64,000 nt of DNA from Coriaria nepalensis (lineage: Eukaryota > Streptophyta > Magnoliopsida > Cucurbitales > Coriariaceae), in contig CP114483.1 in the NCBI GenBank assembly GCA_027186245.1, forward strand, positions 3,730,001 to 3,794,000. Reading direction: 5' to 3'. Positions 50,752-61,204 of the stretch are shown here, piece by piece. Under the pieces are notes generated by a model. That model was not told the origin of the DNA. It saw nothing but the letters and a program-made list of their open reading frames with translations, and did not search any database. The stretch's first letter is position 1; the number at the start of each line of letters is the position of its first letter. A program made the translations under genes and the position numbers.

Positions 50752-51321
50752 GAGATCCACCAATGACGGCAACCCAACTTAACACTAGGAAATGACTAGT
50801 ATTAAGTTCAAATGGTAAAAACAAGTCATTGATAAGTGGATAGTATTTCAGCACTAAACTGATGGCCCTATCTAAGATGTATAGTGCTGGTTGTTACAGT
50901 CGAGGGTTGAGTTTGTCAAACTCTTAATGAAGTTCAGTCTATGAGTGATAAGTATCTTAAATGTAACAAAGATACTGAAAGAACTTCACCTATATAAACT
51001 TAGAGGTGGTGCCGCCTCTCATAAGAATTAGAGTTTTTCTTAAGAAAGTTTATGAATAGGATGAGCACAAGGCCATAATAGTGCTAAGCGAGATATATAT
51101 GGAATATATGAATTATGAGTGTCTATGTGTGTGGTATCACCGGTTTTGTCACATATATGAAATAACTGGTTCAAAGCTTTGAGCTACCTGGGATTTCGAC
51201 AGAACTTTGTGACACTTACACTAAGGTAAAGTTCAAATCGAAAGATACTTTATTTCATGCATATGCACCGTCTTCAAGATTCTGACAGGTTAATTCATTT
51301 ACACTTTATCCAGTGGGGGAT

Positions 51322-52070
51322 TGTTGGACTTTTTCCTATTGGCTAAAGTGAAATGGATTAAAGACCCAAAGCCCAAAAAATGTTTAATAAATGCAATTAA
51401 ATGCATCCCACATTGGAAAGGGAGAAACATTTTTAAGCATTTATAAGTAATTGCAAATAGTAAATATTTGTAATAATAACTAAGTATTGGGGTTTGGCTG
51501 AGACTCGCACTCGCGCGCGCGCGCGCGGCGTGGGCGTGAGGCGTGAGGCGTGAGGCGTGAGGCGTGAGGCGTGAGGCGCTTTTGGCGCTTATTAGGCGCA
51601 CTTGGCACTTTGCACTTTTGCGACATGGCGGCCCGTGGCGGCCAGCCGCCACATGCGGTGGTTGATTGACTACTTCAACGTTTGACAGTTAAAACGGTTA
51701 GTTACCGTTAGAGTTTGAATTTCGGGAATTCAAATATCTGACTGTTAAAGCAGTTAAACTGTTTTAAACAAAGAAGTGTGACTGTTTGTGAAACAGTATA
51801 CTGTTTCACGAACAGGTGCCAAAATTTGCCTATAAATAAGAGAAACCTGAAGAGAATCAGATAATCAATCTTCTTCTCAGTTTTCGTACTGTCAGAAACC
51901 GAATATATTCCTTAACAAAATTTCACTGTTGCTTGTGATCTTTTGTAAAGGCTTGTCATATCCCGAAAACTATTTTCACAGTAACCTAAGCAATCTGGGA
52001 GGGTGAAAATATCGTTTTTTGGAAAACGTATCTGTTACGTGTTTCAAGTCTTGTTTCATTTATTTTAACA
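51322..52070 (+). repeat. 3' LTR of young copia
   Basis: Nearly identical to the 5' LTR but with six GCGTGAG units and a 9-bp extra copy around GCGCTTTTG. It ends at the AGGAA duplication. Confidence 0.95.
51534..51575 (+). repeat. GCGTGAG heptamer array, 6 units
   Basis: Expanded relative to the four units in the 5' LTR. Confidence 0.95.
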
Positions 52071-52401
52071 AGGAAAAGCACCTCAGAGAAGTCTATGCTC
52101 TTTCTTCAGAAGATGAATCATATGGTAATCTCCCTCCTAAGAGTCCAGCACCATCACCAGCTCCTGTCAAGGTTCGTCTTCGTCTTCTTTCAAGCGTAAA
52201 CACTGGGCATCCCCCACCCATACCGTGGTGGCTTGTAATAACTCGGTGCCTAATCATTTAGGAACTGGATATGTTCTGAATGATAGGCATACGCAATTTT
52301 CTTTTGGTGAGAATGGTTATGAAATTCCTCCATATCAACAATATGGATACACTCTTAAGTCATTTTCATCGTTATCCTCCACCTCCTCAACAGTGGAATA
52401 G

Positions 52402-53743
52402 AAAACCATTTTAGGTTTTAGCTCTTAGCCTTTTAACCAAGGTACTGGGTTGATACTCATTCCATGCATATAGGTGGCATAGCTATTCATGTCCAATGCG
52501 ATAGAGAAGTTATGTGGAGACCCAAGGAATCGAGAGACGCCGAGGCTCAATATCCACTACTTCGCAAGAAGGATCTTGCAAACAACATCAACCTTAAAAG
52601 GAGCAAAGATGATGTTTGGCAAACGAAAGATGTTGGAACAGAGAATAATGTTGGGAGAAAGTTAATGAATCAGGTTGTTTTTCCAGATTATATCTGAAAG
52701 ATGACCGTTGGAAAGAATCGATAAAATGTTGGCAAATATTTGATAAGAATTTAAAAAAAAAGATTCAGATGTATAATTAGGTTAAATTAAATTAAATTAA
52801 TTAAAATTAAATTAATTAAAATTAAATTAATGGGAGTAATGGAATGGAGATTGTCTTTCAGATCCTAGCGTTTTTCACCCAGTTGGAACAAGACACATGG
52901 AAGACAGTATCAGCAACCGCTCGTTTTACTATTGGGAGGGTAGTCATGATTTTAAGGATTTAGGTAGTAGGATCTTATCTCTTTTGCTTTTCAAAGGAAA
53001 TCATGTCTTCCTTGTGGTAAAGGAAGTAGGTCCCACGTGATGATGGGTCAGCATCCATGCCTTTTTTTTTTTTTTTCCTTTCAACATTTGAACTATAAAT
53101 ATTAAGAAATGGTTGTACTGATATAATATTATCTATGGTGATGCTTCTATCTATCTATGGTGTAGGACATTGAATATATTATATATAAGAAAAGAACATT
53201 AGAGCTTAAAATAGTTATTTTTTGTTAGATTGAGAAACAAATTGAATCATACTAAAATCTTTCCAACCCTAAGAAAAAGTTAGAATTTTTAAGGACATAA
53301 AGCACCAAAACTATTCAGTATACATAAGACTTACAGAAGAATATGTATACTGAATTGGGAGGGGACTAGAGGGCATTATACATATTCCATAGGGTGGCCA
53401 AGACGAGCAAAATGAAACTAACACCAAGATATAAACATGGAGAAAACCAAATCAAATATATATATAACAGGGAGACTTTAGGAGCTGCTGAATCATAACG
53501 GAGTATGTCCAAGTTGTGTGAGCAGAAAGTCCATTCACGAAAGCTTGACAAGTCAACTAAGAAAGCTTTCCAATACACGACTCTTTTCTTGTTCTTTTTT
53601 CTTCTTTTTTTTTTTTGGTGGTCCCCAAAACACTACTCATTCATTGAGCAAGTAGTACATGCTATATATATATATATATTAACGATAGACACTTTCTCCT
53701 CTTTGTTTCACGTCTGGAAGGTGTTTGGTGTTTGGTGGCCAAA
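52402..53743. other. Spacer and promoter of the first DHQ/SDH gene
   Basis: No gene is supported. An (AATTA)n-like simple sequence lies at about 52783-52830. A TATA-rich run (TATATATATATATATT, about 53665-53680) precedes the start codon at 53744 and could serve as core promoter. Confidence 0.5.
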
Positions 53744-56700
53744 ATGAATATGTTTAACCCATCATCACAAAATTCAGTCATGATATGTGCTCCAATAATG
53801 GCTGAATCAGTGGAGCAGGTAGTGAGTGAAATGAATCAGGCAAAGCAGGAAGGAGCTGATATTGTTGAGGTCAGGTTGGATTATATTATGAATTTGCAGC
53901 CGCGTCAAGACCTCCAAATAATCCTTCAAAATAAACCCTTGCCTCTGATCGTTGTTTTCAGGTATTAATTATGTTCTTGTAATCTTGTAGACAGTTTTTC
54001 CTAGCCTTAAATATGATTTTCTATATAAGACTAACTCGGCCTAACTCGACTTTTCGTATTAGATCAGATTTTAATTGATGTAATGTATTAATTTAAGGCC
54101 GAAATGGGAAGGTGGTCGATATGAAGGCGATGAGCAAATGAGGTTAGAGATCCTTCACTTAGCTAGAGAATTGAGAGCTGATTATGTCGATTGTGAATTC
54201 AGGGTACTATTTTATCTCATCGTTTTCTTTAACCTCACTAATCATAAACAAAGCTATTAACTTTTTCAATCATAGCATTCGGGTTGTAGTTTTGAGTCTG
54301 AATTTGAGTTCTATAATTATTCTTATTGCTGTTCAGGTAGCTTCTGATTTCATAAGGACACTGAAAAGAACTTCTACTGATGTTGGAAAACTTATTGTTT
54401 CAACCTATATAAATGGTGTTACCCCATCAAAACAAAATCTTTCTGATCTTGTTAAGAACATGGAAACTACCGGTCCGGATTTGATAAAGATCGTCTTTAA
54501 TGCAACGGATATCACAGAAATACAAAAGATTTTCTGTCTATCTTCACATTGCCAGGTATGAGCTTTGTTAAGAAAATACTATATTAATATTTTATTTTTA
54601 AAAAAAATTAACATAGCTCTATTGCTAATTTCAGGTGCCTTTAATTGCTTACTCTATAGGAGAAAGAGGTCTGATCAGCCAAATATTGGCACCAAAATAT
54701 GGAGGCAATTTAGTCTATGGATCTTTGAAAGGATATAAAATTCCGGGTTTGACTACTTTGCACAACCTCAGAGAGGTTTATCAAGTAAAGAGTATAAATG
54801 CAGATACTAAAATTTTCGGTCTGATATCAAAACCAGTTAGCCACAGCAAAGGCCCTATATTGCATAATCCTTCCTTTAAACATGTGAATGAAAATGCAGT
54901 TTATGTTCCCATGTTTGTTGATGATTTAAGCAAGTTCTTTCGTGTCTATTCCGGCCCTGATTTCCTCGGTTTCAGGTACTGGTGTTTTTTTTTTTTTTTA
55001 AAAGGCAAGTTTAATATTATTGAAAAAAGTCATAGCTAGGGAGAACATCCCAAAGTTACAACGGACACGAAAATAATACAAAGATATGAAACCAAAACAT
55101 AGATGTGAGCATACATGACGAGAATATGAAAGAGTAGAATTAAAACCTAGATAAAGAGGTCTTTTCATGACCCCAAATAAGTAGATTAGAAGCAAATCTA
55201 GAACCAGACTAAATAAAAGCATCTAACTATCACGACATTTCAAACTACGGTTTGTTAAAAGAGTGACATAGAAATGATGGAAATCCTAGCTTTCAAGTAA
55301 GCTTTGAAGCATTGAAGTCTTTAATTGCTTGAATCCTTACCGAACGTTTGCTTGGATTTAGTGGTATTTGATTTTCTTTTTTCTTCTTGTCGACAACTTC
55401 TTGAAAAGAGTCGTCATCTTTTTTCGCTCTCATTCAGACAAGTACTAGAAACTTGAGAGGTTGATTGCTTCTCTATCTGAAAATGTGACCAAATCTTTAA
55501 TCTTACGGGTGTGTAAGATATCCGCTAAGAAAGTTGGGAGAGCAGTAGGTGCTTGGATAGATTTTTGGAGAGGGATGGTGTCTATGGTAGTGTTCACTAG
55601 GATGGGATGAGGAGCTTCTAATGAGATTTGGTTACTGGGGTTTGGGTTGGACACATGAGAATCAGAGTAGTTAGAAAACATATTAGATTGTGTTGTAATA
55701 GTGATAGCATGAGATTTGGGGGTGAGTGATTGGTTCATAAGAGGATCCACCGTTTTCAAACGGTGTTGGATTGACTTTACTTTACTAGAATAAGAGCTTG
55801 TGTAGTGTCTAGATGTGTATTAATTTGGTGTGGGCGGGATAGGATTGAAGACAATCTTATGAGAATTATTGATTTTCTTTTTCTTATTAATTCTAGCGTT
55901 GGAATTCCTTACAAGGAAGCTATACTCCCGTTTTGTGACGAGGTTGATCCACTTGCTCAGGTTACTAATCTCCTCTTTTTTTCTTTTTCAATCATTTACT
56001 TGAAAGTTTTTCTTAAAAATATTTTTTACTATGATTATTATTCATTATTGAATAGTCTATAGGGGCTGTTAATACCATTATAAGGAGGCTGAGTGACGGG
56101 AAGCTAATCGGATACAATACAGATTGTGAGGCTTCAATAACTGCTAGCGAGGATGCTCTTAAAGGTACACGAACAAATCTCGTTTAGTTTCCGGCAATTT
56201 TGCTTTTGGATAAAGACTTAGAAACATATACTTACACTGAAAAAAGTTCAAAATTCAATAGAACATGGATGCTCTTTTGAGGACGGATCCCCACTTTCCG
56301 GAAAACAGTTTGTTTTGGTAGGTGCTGGAGGGGCCGGAAGAGCCGTAGGAGTCGGTGCAAAAACAAGAGGAGCTCGTATAGTTGTTTTCGACATTGATTT
56401 CGGTAAATTACATAAGCCTACAATATTGTGTTTATTTTGTTTAGGATTTACTTATGGACTAATGTTCTTTTTAGCTGTTTCTTTTTACTAAAGACAGAGC
56501 GAACTCTCTTGCTTGTGCTGTATCGGGTGAAGCTCGTCCTTTTGAAGATCTACTCAACTTTCGTCCAGAAAAAGGTGCAATTCTTGCAAATGCAACTCCT
56601 CTTGGAATGTATCCAAACAAAGATCGAATTCCCATCTCTCAGGTCTATAAATTGTACTTTATTTCTCCTTTTAAGACAACCTTTGTTCTTTCACCTTAAT

Positions 56701-57034
56701 TTCACTTGTTAACAGCTTCTGTATTTACGTGTTGAAGGAAACATTTGGTGATTACTTACTTGTGTTCGATTCGGTTTACACTCCAAGAAAAACCAGACTA
56801 TTACAAGAAGCCGAGACTGGTGGGGCTATTGTCGTGAGTGGGGTCGAAATGTTTCTCCGGCAAGCTATTGGCCAGTTCAATCTCTTCACCCAAAAACCTG
56901 GTAAAAACTCCTTTAAACTTACTCCCCTTATCTTCATTTTCTTGTTACTTTGATACCAATTTTTTATTTTATCTTTTATTAAACCTGCAGTACCGGAAGC
57001 ATTCATGCGGGAAATCGTCTTATCAGAGTTTTGA
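53744..57034 (+). CDS. Diverged DHQ dehydratase/shikimate dehydrogenase paralogue, probable quinate dehydrogenase
   Basis: Ten exons (53744-53961, 54098-54203, 54337-54555, 54635-54975, 55897-55960, 56056-56164, 56262-56402, 56494-56642, 56738-56900, 56991-57034) give 517 residues with no break. The N-terminal type I dehydroquinase domain keeps ADIVEVRLD and the Schiff-base Lys (PDLIKIVFNATDI), but the catalytic His segment, SSHN in the neighbour, reads STYI, so dehydratase activity is probably lost. In the dehydrogenase domain SHS is kept (KPVSHSKGP) and so is the active-site Lys, but SCTMPHKE of the neighbour becomes SVGIPYKE. The cofactor loop ANRTFERA becomes FDIDFDRA. Thr-to-Gly near the active site and acidic residues after the second beta strand are what NAD-using quinate dehydrogenases would be expected to show. 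The product could be quinate for chlorogenate or related pools. Function is inferred, not shown. There is no evident transit peptide. Confidence 0.85.
54985..55450 (-). mobile_element. Probable LINE 3'-end fragment in the fourth intron of the paralogue
   Basis: After a run of T (54985-54999) the minus strand reads, in reverse, a tail like TTGCCTTTTAAAA preceded by CAATAATATTAAACTTG, resembling plant L1 LINE ends with a poly-A tail. The 921-bp intron (54976-55896) is far longer than the same intron of the neighbour (59355-59497). A minus-strand frame at 55445-55759 may be part of the insert but shows no domain. No target duplication was found. Confidence 0.45.
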
Positions 57035-57924
57035 TATATCCGTAAATCATCCAGAAAAAAAGGATGAGGAAACAATATCTATATAATTGTCATCTTAAGG
57101 AAATAAAAATCAATGTTTTACGTTCATGAGTAGTTTTCTCAATGAAACGATTGTGGTGGTTCTTCTGATGTAAGACTTCGGCATGCTTCGATTCTCAAGC
57201 ATGATGTGGGCCTCTGAATCCATTTTCTTGGATCGAACTTAGAAAAGTTTGGTGGGTCGACATATCGACTTTGATTAGGGATTAGGGAAAATATTTGTAG
57301 CATTCGGAAATGTGCTCCTCCTTCTGTTAGAAACTTTGAAGATTTTATCCAAATTCGAGAATGACAAGTGAAAGTGCTTCTTCTGTTAGTTACGTGGGTT
57401 GACTGGTTGAGTAGGAGCCTGAATTTCTTGACCATTTGGTACTTGGTATGTACAGGCAAAAAGACAAAGCAGCCTCCAATTTCTTAGTCTCCTTGTGCAT
57501 ATATTATGTATGTTCAAATTTAATGACAGAGAGCTGTCTCTTCTTTTTGGAACAACGTAAGTGGACTTCAAAAAAGTCGATATGATATTAACTAAGTTTA
57601 ACTCATAAATTCGCATTAAATTATTAATATTTTGACTATAAAATTTTGATTAGACATGAATGAATCCAAGCAAAATTCTGTTCATCATATGACAGAGAGA
57701 GACAGAGACTGAGACTGCTTAAAATTTTGTTCATCTACCTAATTTTCGCAGTAAGCAAACAGGAGAGAAGATTCATTGCCACCCACCTTTCGTTGCATAT
57801 ACATTTTCTCTTTTGATAATATGTAGTCTCATTCAGTTCTTCATACCAATATTTATACTGATAAAAAAAGCTTACCAGAACACACAACACATTTCTACCC
57901 AGCAAAGCTCAAGCATTTTCCGAC
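57035..57924. other. Spacer between the tandem DHQ/SDH genes
   Basis: About 0.9 kb holding the 3' UTR of the first copy and the promoter and leader of the second. No further gene is seen; minus-strand frames at 57139-57616 have no family features. Confidence 0.6.
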
Positions 57925-60758
57925 ATGGGAAGCCCATCGGTACTTTCATCTGTTCTTCCCTTTTTCTTCCTTAAAATCTTAATGTTAGACTAATGATTCA
58001 AATCTTTGTGCTTTGAAGTTTACAAATGTTGATTTTCAAACAAGCGCGAGTGCGGTAAGAAGCAGCCCGACGTTGCTATGTACGCCATTGATGGGAACAA
58101 CAGTTGAGCAGATGTTGATTGAGATGAGAAAGGCTAAGGAGATTGGAGCTGATATTGTTGAGATCAGGCTTGATTGCTTGAGATCATTCAACCCTCATCC
58201 TCATCTTCAACTTCTTATAAAGCAATCTCCTTTGCCCACTCTTGTCACTTACAGGTAAAAGCAAAACCATTTTCTATCATATTTATATTATAATGTTAGT
58301 ATGTTTCTAAAATTAAGTTTGTTTGTGTCCCCAGAAGTAAAAACTAAGTTTGATCAAATTATATTGGTGGTGTTGTCTTTGTGAAATTATCAGACCAGTA
58401 TGGGAAGGTGGTCAATATGAAGGAGATGAAACAAAACGACAAGACGCATTGCGTTTAGCAATGGAACTGGGAGCTGCTTACGTTGATATTGAGCTAGAGG
58501 TATCCCCCATCTTCATCTTCTTCCTCTATACATATTCAAGTAGAATATGAGATTCAAATCCTAAGATTGATGTCTTATTTTATCTAAATATCGATCATAG
58601 AACAAATCGACTATTGAAATTGCAAGTTGATCAATATTTTTGGCAGGTTGCTTATGAATTCAACAACTCAATAAGAGCAAAGAAGCCAGAAAACTTCAAA
58701 GTGATAGTCTCATCACACAATTTTCACAACACTCCATCTTCTGAGGCCATAGGAAACCTTGTGGCAAGAATCCAAGCCACAGGGGCTGATATTGTCAAGA
58801 TTGCAACTACTGCTCTTAACATCACTGATTGTGCTAGAATTTTTCAGATCATGATTCATTCTCAAGTAAGTGATCAATCAATCAATGCATTTAGACATCT
58901 TTTGGTAGGTCCAACACTTTGGTCCTACATGTGACATATGTTATAATTAATAGTACGAGAAGTATTATTTCTGTATAGTTACTAGTTATATCGGGTCAAA
59001 ACTGTAGATCCCGTCAATAGCGATAGCGATGGGGGAGAGAGGGCTGATATCACGGCTTCTCAGCCCCAAGTATGGCGGATACCTAACCTACGGTGCGCTC
59101 GAGGCGGGTGCCATATCGGCTCCAGGTCAACCCACGGCAAATGACTTGTTGGACTTGTACAATTTCCGGCTAATTGGGCCTGATACAAAGATATATGGCA
59201 TCATCGGGAAGCCAGTTGGGCATAGCAAAAGCCCACTTCTCTTCAATGCAGCTTTCAAATCCGTTGGGCTTGATGCTGTTTATGTACATTTCTTGGTTGA
59301 TGATGTTGAGAATTTCTTCAATACTTACTCCAATCCCGAATTTGGTGGATGCAGGTATGTTGTTTCCTCATCGCTATTCTTAACAAGTACAAATACTGTG
59401 CAAACTTCCGTTTGATTCTAAACTTCAGTTTAAACCTCGAAATTTCAATTTGTTATTATAGCATTTACTTGATGTTTTTTATTTTGGAAAAAAACAGTTG
59501 CACAATGCCACACAAAGAGGCAGCACTTAAATGCATGGATGAAATTGATCCCATTGCCAAGGTAGTATTATTCTTACCTTTCTCCGGGGTTTATATCTTA
59601 TCGCTCAAGGCATGTGGAGTAATTTCCCGATTCTAATAAAAAAAAGGGTAAGAATCCAATTTTCTTATTAATTTAACAACATTTGCAGAAAATAGGAGCT
59701 ATCAATAACATATGCAGAAGACCTGAAGGCAAATTGATAGCTTTTAACACTGACTATATTGGAGCTATCTCTGCCATTGAAGATGGCCTAAGAGGTTCTA
59801 ACCTTTTTTTTTTTAGGAAATTATATCAAACGTAAATATTCTAATGAGAATATTTTGGATATATATTTAGACCCAAAATTTTTTGGTTCTGACAGACTTG
59901 AATGGTGCAATTCCTGTTGGGAGCTCACCTCTAGCTGGTAAATTGTTTGTGGTGTTGGGAGCTGGCGGTGCTGGAAAGTCACTTGCTTATGGTGCTGCTC
60001 AAAAGGGTGCTCGAGTCGTCGTAGCTAACCGAACATTCGGTAAGACGAGCCTATTAGTCAGTTAATTAATTAAAGTAATTAGGACCCAATACTAGATATA
60101 ATGTACCATTACAAGCTGCAAGTGCTAACATCTATCTACCTGCTTTGACATGTAATTTGTGTAATTTGTAACATTTGGAACTACTGGTAACTTAACAAGA
60201 GTTGTCTCTACTTAATGCAGAACGAGCTAAAGAACTTGCAGATAAAGTAGGAGGAAAAGCAATGACTCTAGCGGAAGTTGAAAACTTCCACCCGGAAGAG
60301 GGGATGGTTCTTGCAAATACAACATCTTTGGGAATGAAACCTAAAATTGATGACACCCCTTTATCTAAGGTCTGTCTACCTCCTCCTTCATTTTTTTGAT
60401 CTCGTTCAACTTAGAGTCTGTGATATATATATTTTCAAATGTTATAGGAAGCTCTGAGGCATTATTGCTTAGTCTTTGATGCTATCTACACACCTAAAGA
60501 CACCAGGCTCTTGCGGGAAGCAAAGGAGACGGGAGCGATCATCGTTTACGGGACTGAGATGTTGATCCGCCAGGGATTTGAACAATACAAAAATTTCACT
60601 GGCTTACCTGGTAACTAATTTTTTTTCAAGTGTTTGTCTTCTTATGCTAAGAATGTTGATTTTTAATGACTCCTACTGATTGTTGGTCTTCTTCTTTTGT
60701 GTTTCTTATTTCAGCACCAGAAGATTTGTTTAGGCAATTGATGGAGAAACATGCTTGA
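57925..60758 (+). CDS. DQD/SDH: Bifunctional 3-dehydroquinate dehydratase/shikimate dehydrogenase
   Basis: Carries out steps three and four of the shikimate pathway: dehydroquinate to dehydroshikimate, then NADPH-dependent reduction to shikimate. Eleven exons (57925-57939, 58019-58254, 58394-58499, 58647-58865, 59008-59354, 59498-59561, 59689-59794, 59896-60039, 60221-60369, 60448-60610, 60715-60758) give 530 residues. The first exon is only 15 bp. Dehydroquinase residues are intact: ADIVEIRLD, VSSHNFHNTPS (catalytic His) and ADIVKIATTALNITD (Schiff-base Lys). The dehydrogenase domain has GKPVGHSKSP, SCTMPHKEAAL (catalytic Lys), NTDYIGA, GAGGAGKSLAYGAA and VVANRTFERAKELA, the NRT motif being typical of NADPH binding. 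The N-terminus MGSPSFTNVDFQTSA is short and not a clear plastid transit peptide, so a longer upstream exon or cytosolic form is possible. Shared intron positions with the upstream copy show tandem duplication. Confidence 0.95.
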
Positions 60759-60790
60759 AAGAGGATTGCATTGCAAACTTGAATTAGTCT

Positions 60791-60809
60791 CCCCCCCCCC
60801 CCCCCCCCC
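60791..60809. repeat. Poly-C run of 19 bases in the DQD/SDH 3' UTR
   Basis: An unusual homopolymer 33 bases after the stop codon, in otherwise AT-rich DNA; the minus strand is a G run. Confidence 0.9.
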
Positions 60810-61204
60810 TACTTATGTTGTGGGGAAGGCTTGTTTTTTGTTTGGGTGAAGAACATGCATAATATTGGAACTTTGCAATACAAAAGTTTATAATAAAAAA
60901 GTGCCCTTTTTATCTTCTTTATTTTAGAAAAAATAACATATATAAATCATAAATTGTCCTAGAATCGAAGAAGTTATAAGAATTACTATACTCACATTCA
61001 ATTATGCAATATTTTTCCTTTGACCTACACAATGATACTTTCCTGAAAAACAACAACAGTACTTTCTTGGCAACATTAATAAACAGTAGCAGATGGAAAC
61101 GGTCTCCTCTTGTTCATCTTGACCTTGTTTTGCTCCTCCTCCGATGATGATTCATTCGAGAACATCCTCCAAAAATTCAGCAAAATACACGGATATCTTC
61201 TTTT
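60810..61204. other. Spacer after DQD/SDH
   Basis: AT-rich sequence with no supported gene. Confidence 0.5.

Larger units (their letters stand above)
46050..52070 (+). mobile_element. Young, coding-intact Ty1/copia retrotransposon
   Basis: A 6021-bp element. LTRs of 727 bp (46050-46776) and 749 bp (51322-52070) start TGTTGGAC and end TTTAACA. A perfect 5-bp duplication, AGGAA, flanks it (46045-46049, 52071-52075). By eye the LTRs differ by one substitution and three small indels, which together account for the 22-bp length difference. This indicates a very recent insertion. One uninterrupted gag-pol frame fills 46798-50751. A purine tract, GTGGGGGA, lies just before the right LTR. The left LTR is followed by only 21 bp before the start codon, without the usual tRNA-iMet site. 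About 570 bp of non-coding sequence lies between the polyprotein stop and the right LTR. Confidence 0.97.
45473..52401 (+). pseudogene. FRIGIDA-like coiled-coil protein pseudogene, split by a copia insertion
   Basis: The 5' part (45473-46049) starts MQSSLFEAYDRLHSEASSF and continues LLFNVQRKDLEEHFESIQKS, the N-terminal pattern of plant FRIGIDA-like proteins, then Glu/Lys-rich coiled coil (VEIEEREKVLKL, LKENQVSGMVELVERQ). Frameshifts occur near 45597, 45755 and 46005. The 3' part resumes after the retroelement at 52071 (KHLREVYALSSEDESYG), shifts frame near 52170, and reads FKRKHWASPTHTV to a stop at 52401. Removing the element and one AGGAA leaves one reading frame across the insertion point. 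The host gene may already have been decaying when hit. Family members act around FRIGIDA flowering-time complexes, but no function is expected here. Family assignment is moderate. Confidence 0.6.

Noticed and set aside
52464..52697. 77-codon plus-strand frame after the FRIGIDA-like pseudogene
   Set aside because: No family features, no clear promoter or splice context; length is within chance.
55445..55759. 104-codon minus-strand frame inside the paralogue intron, considered as a nested gene
   Set aside because: No domain, start context or splice support; more likely part of an inserted repeat.
57139..57616. Minus-strand frames between the tandem DHQ/SDH genes
   Set aside because: No conserved motif, and they overlap the expected 3' UTR and promoter.
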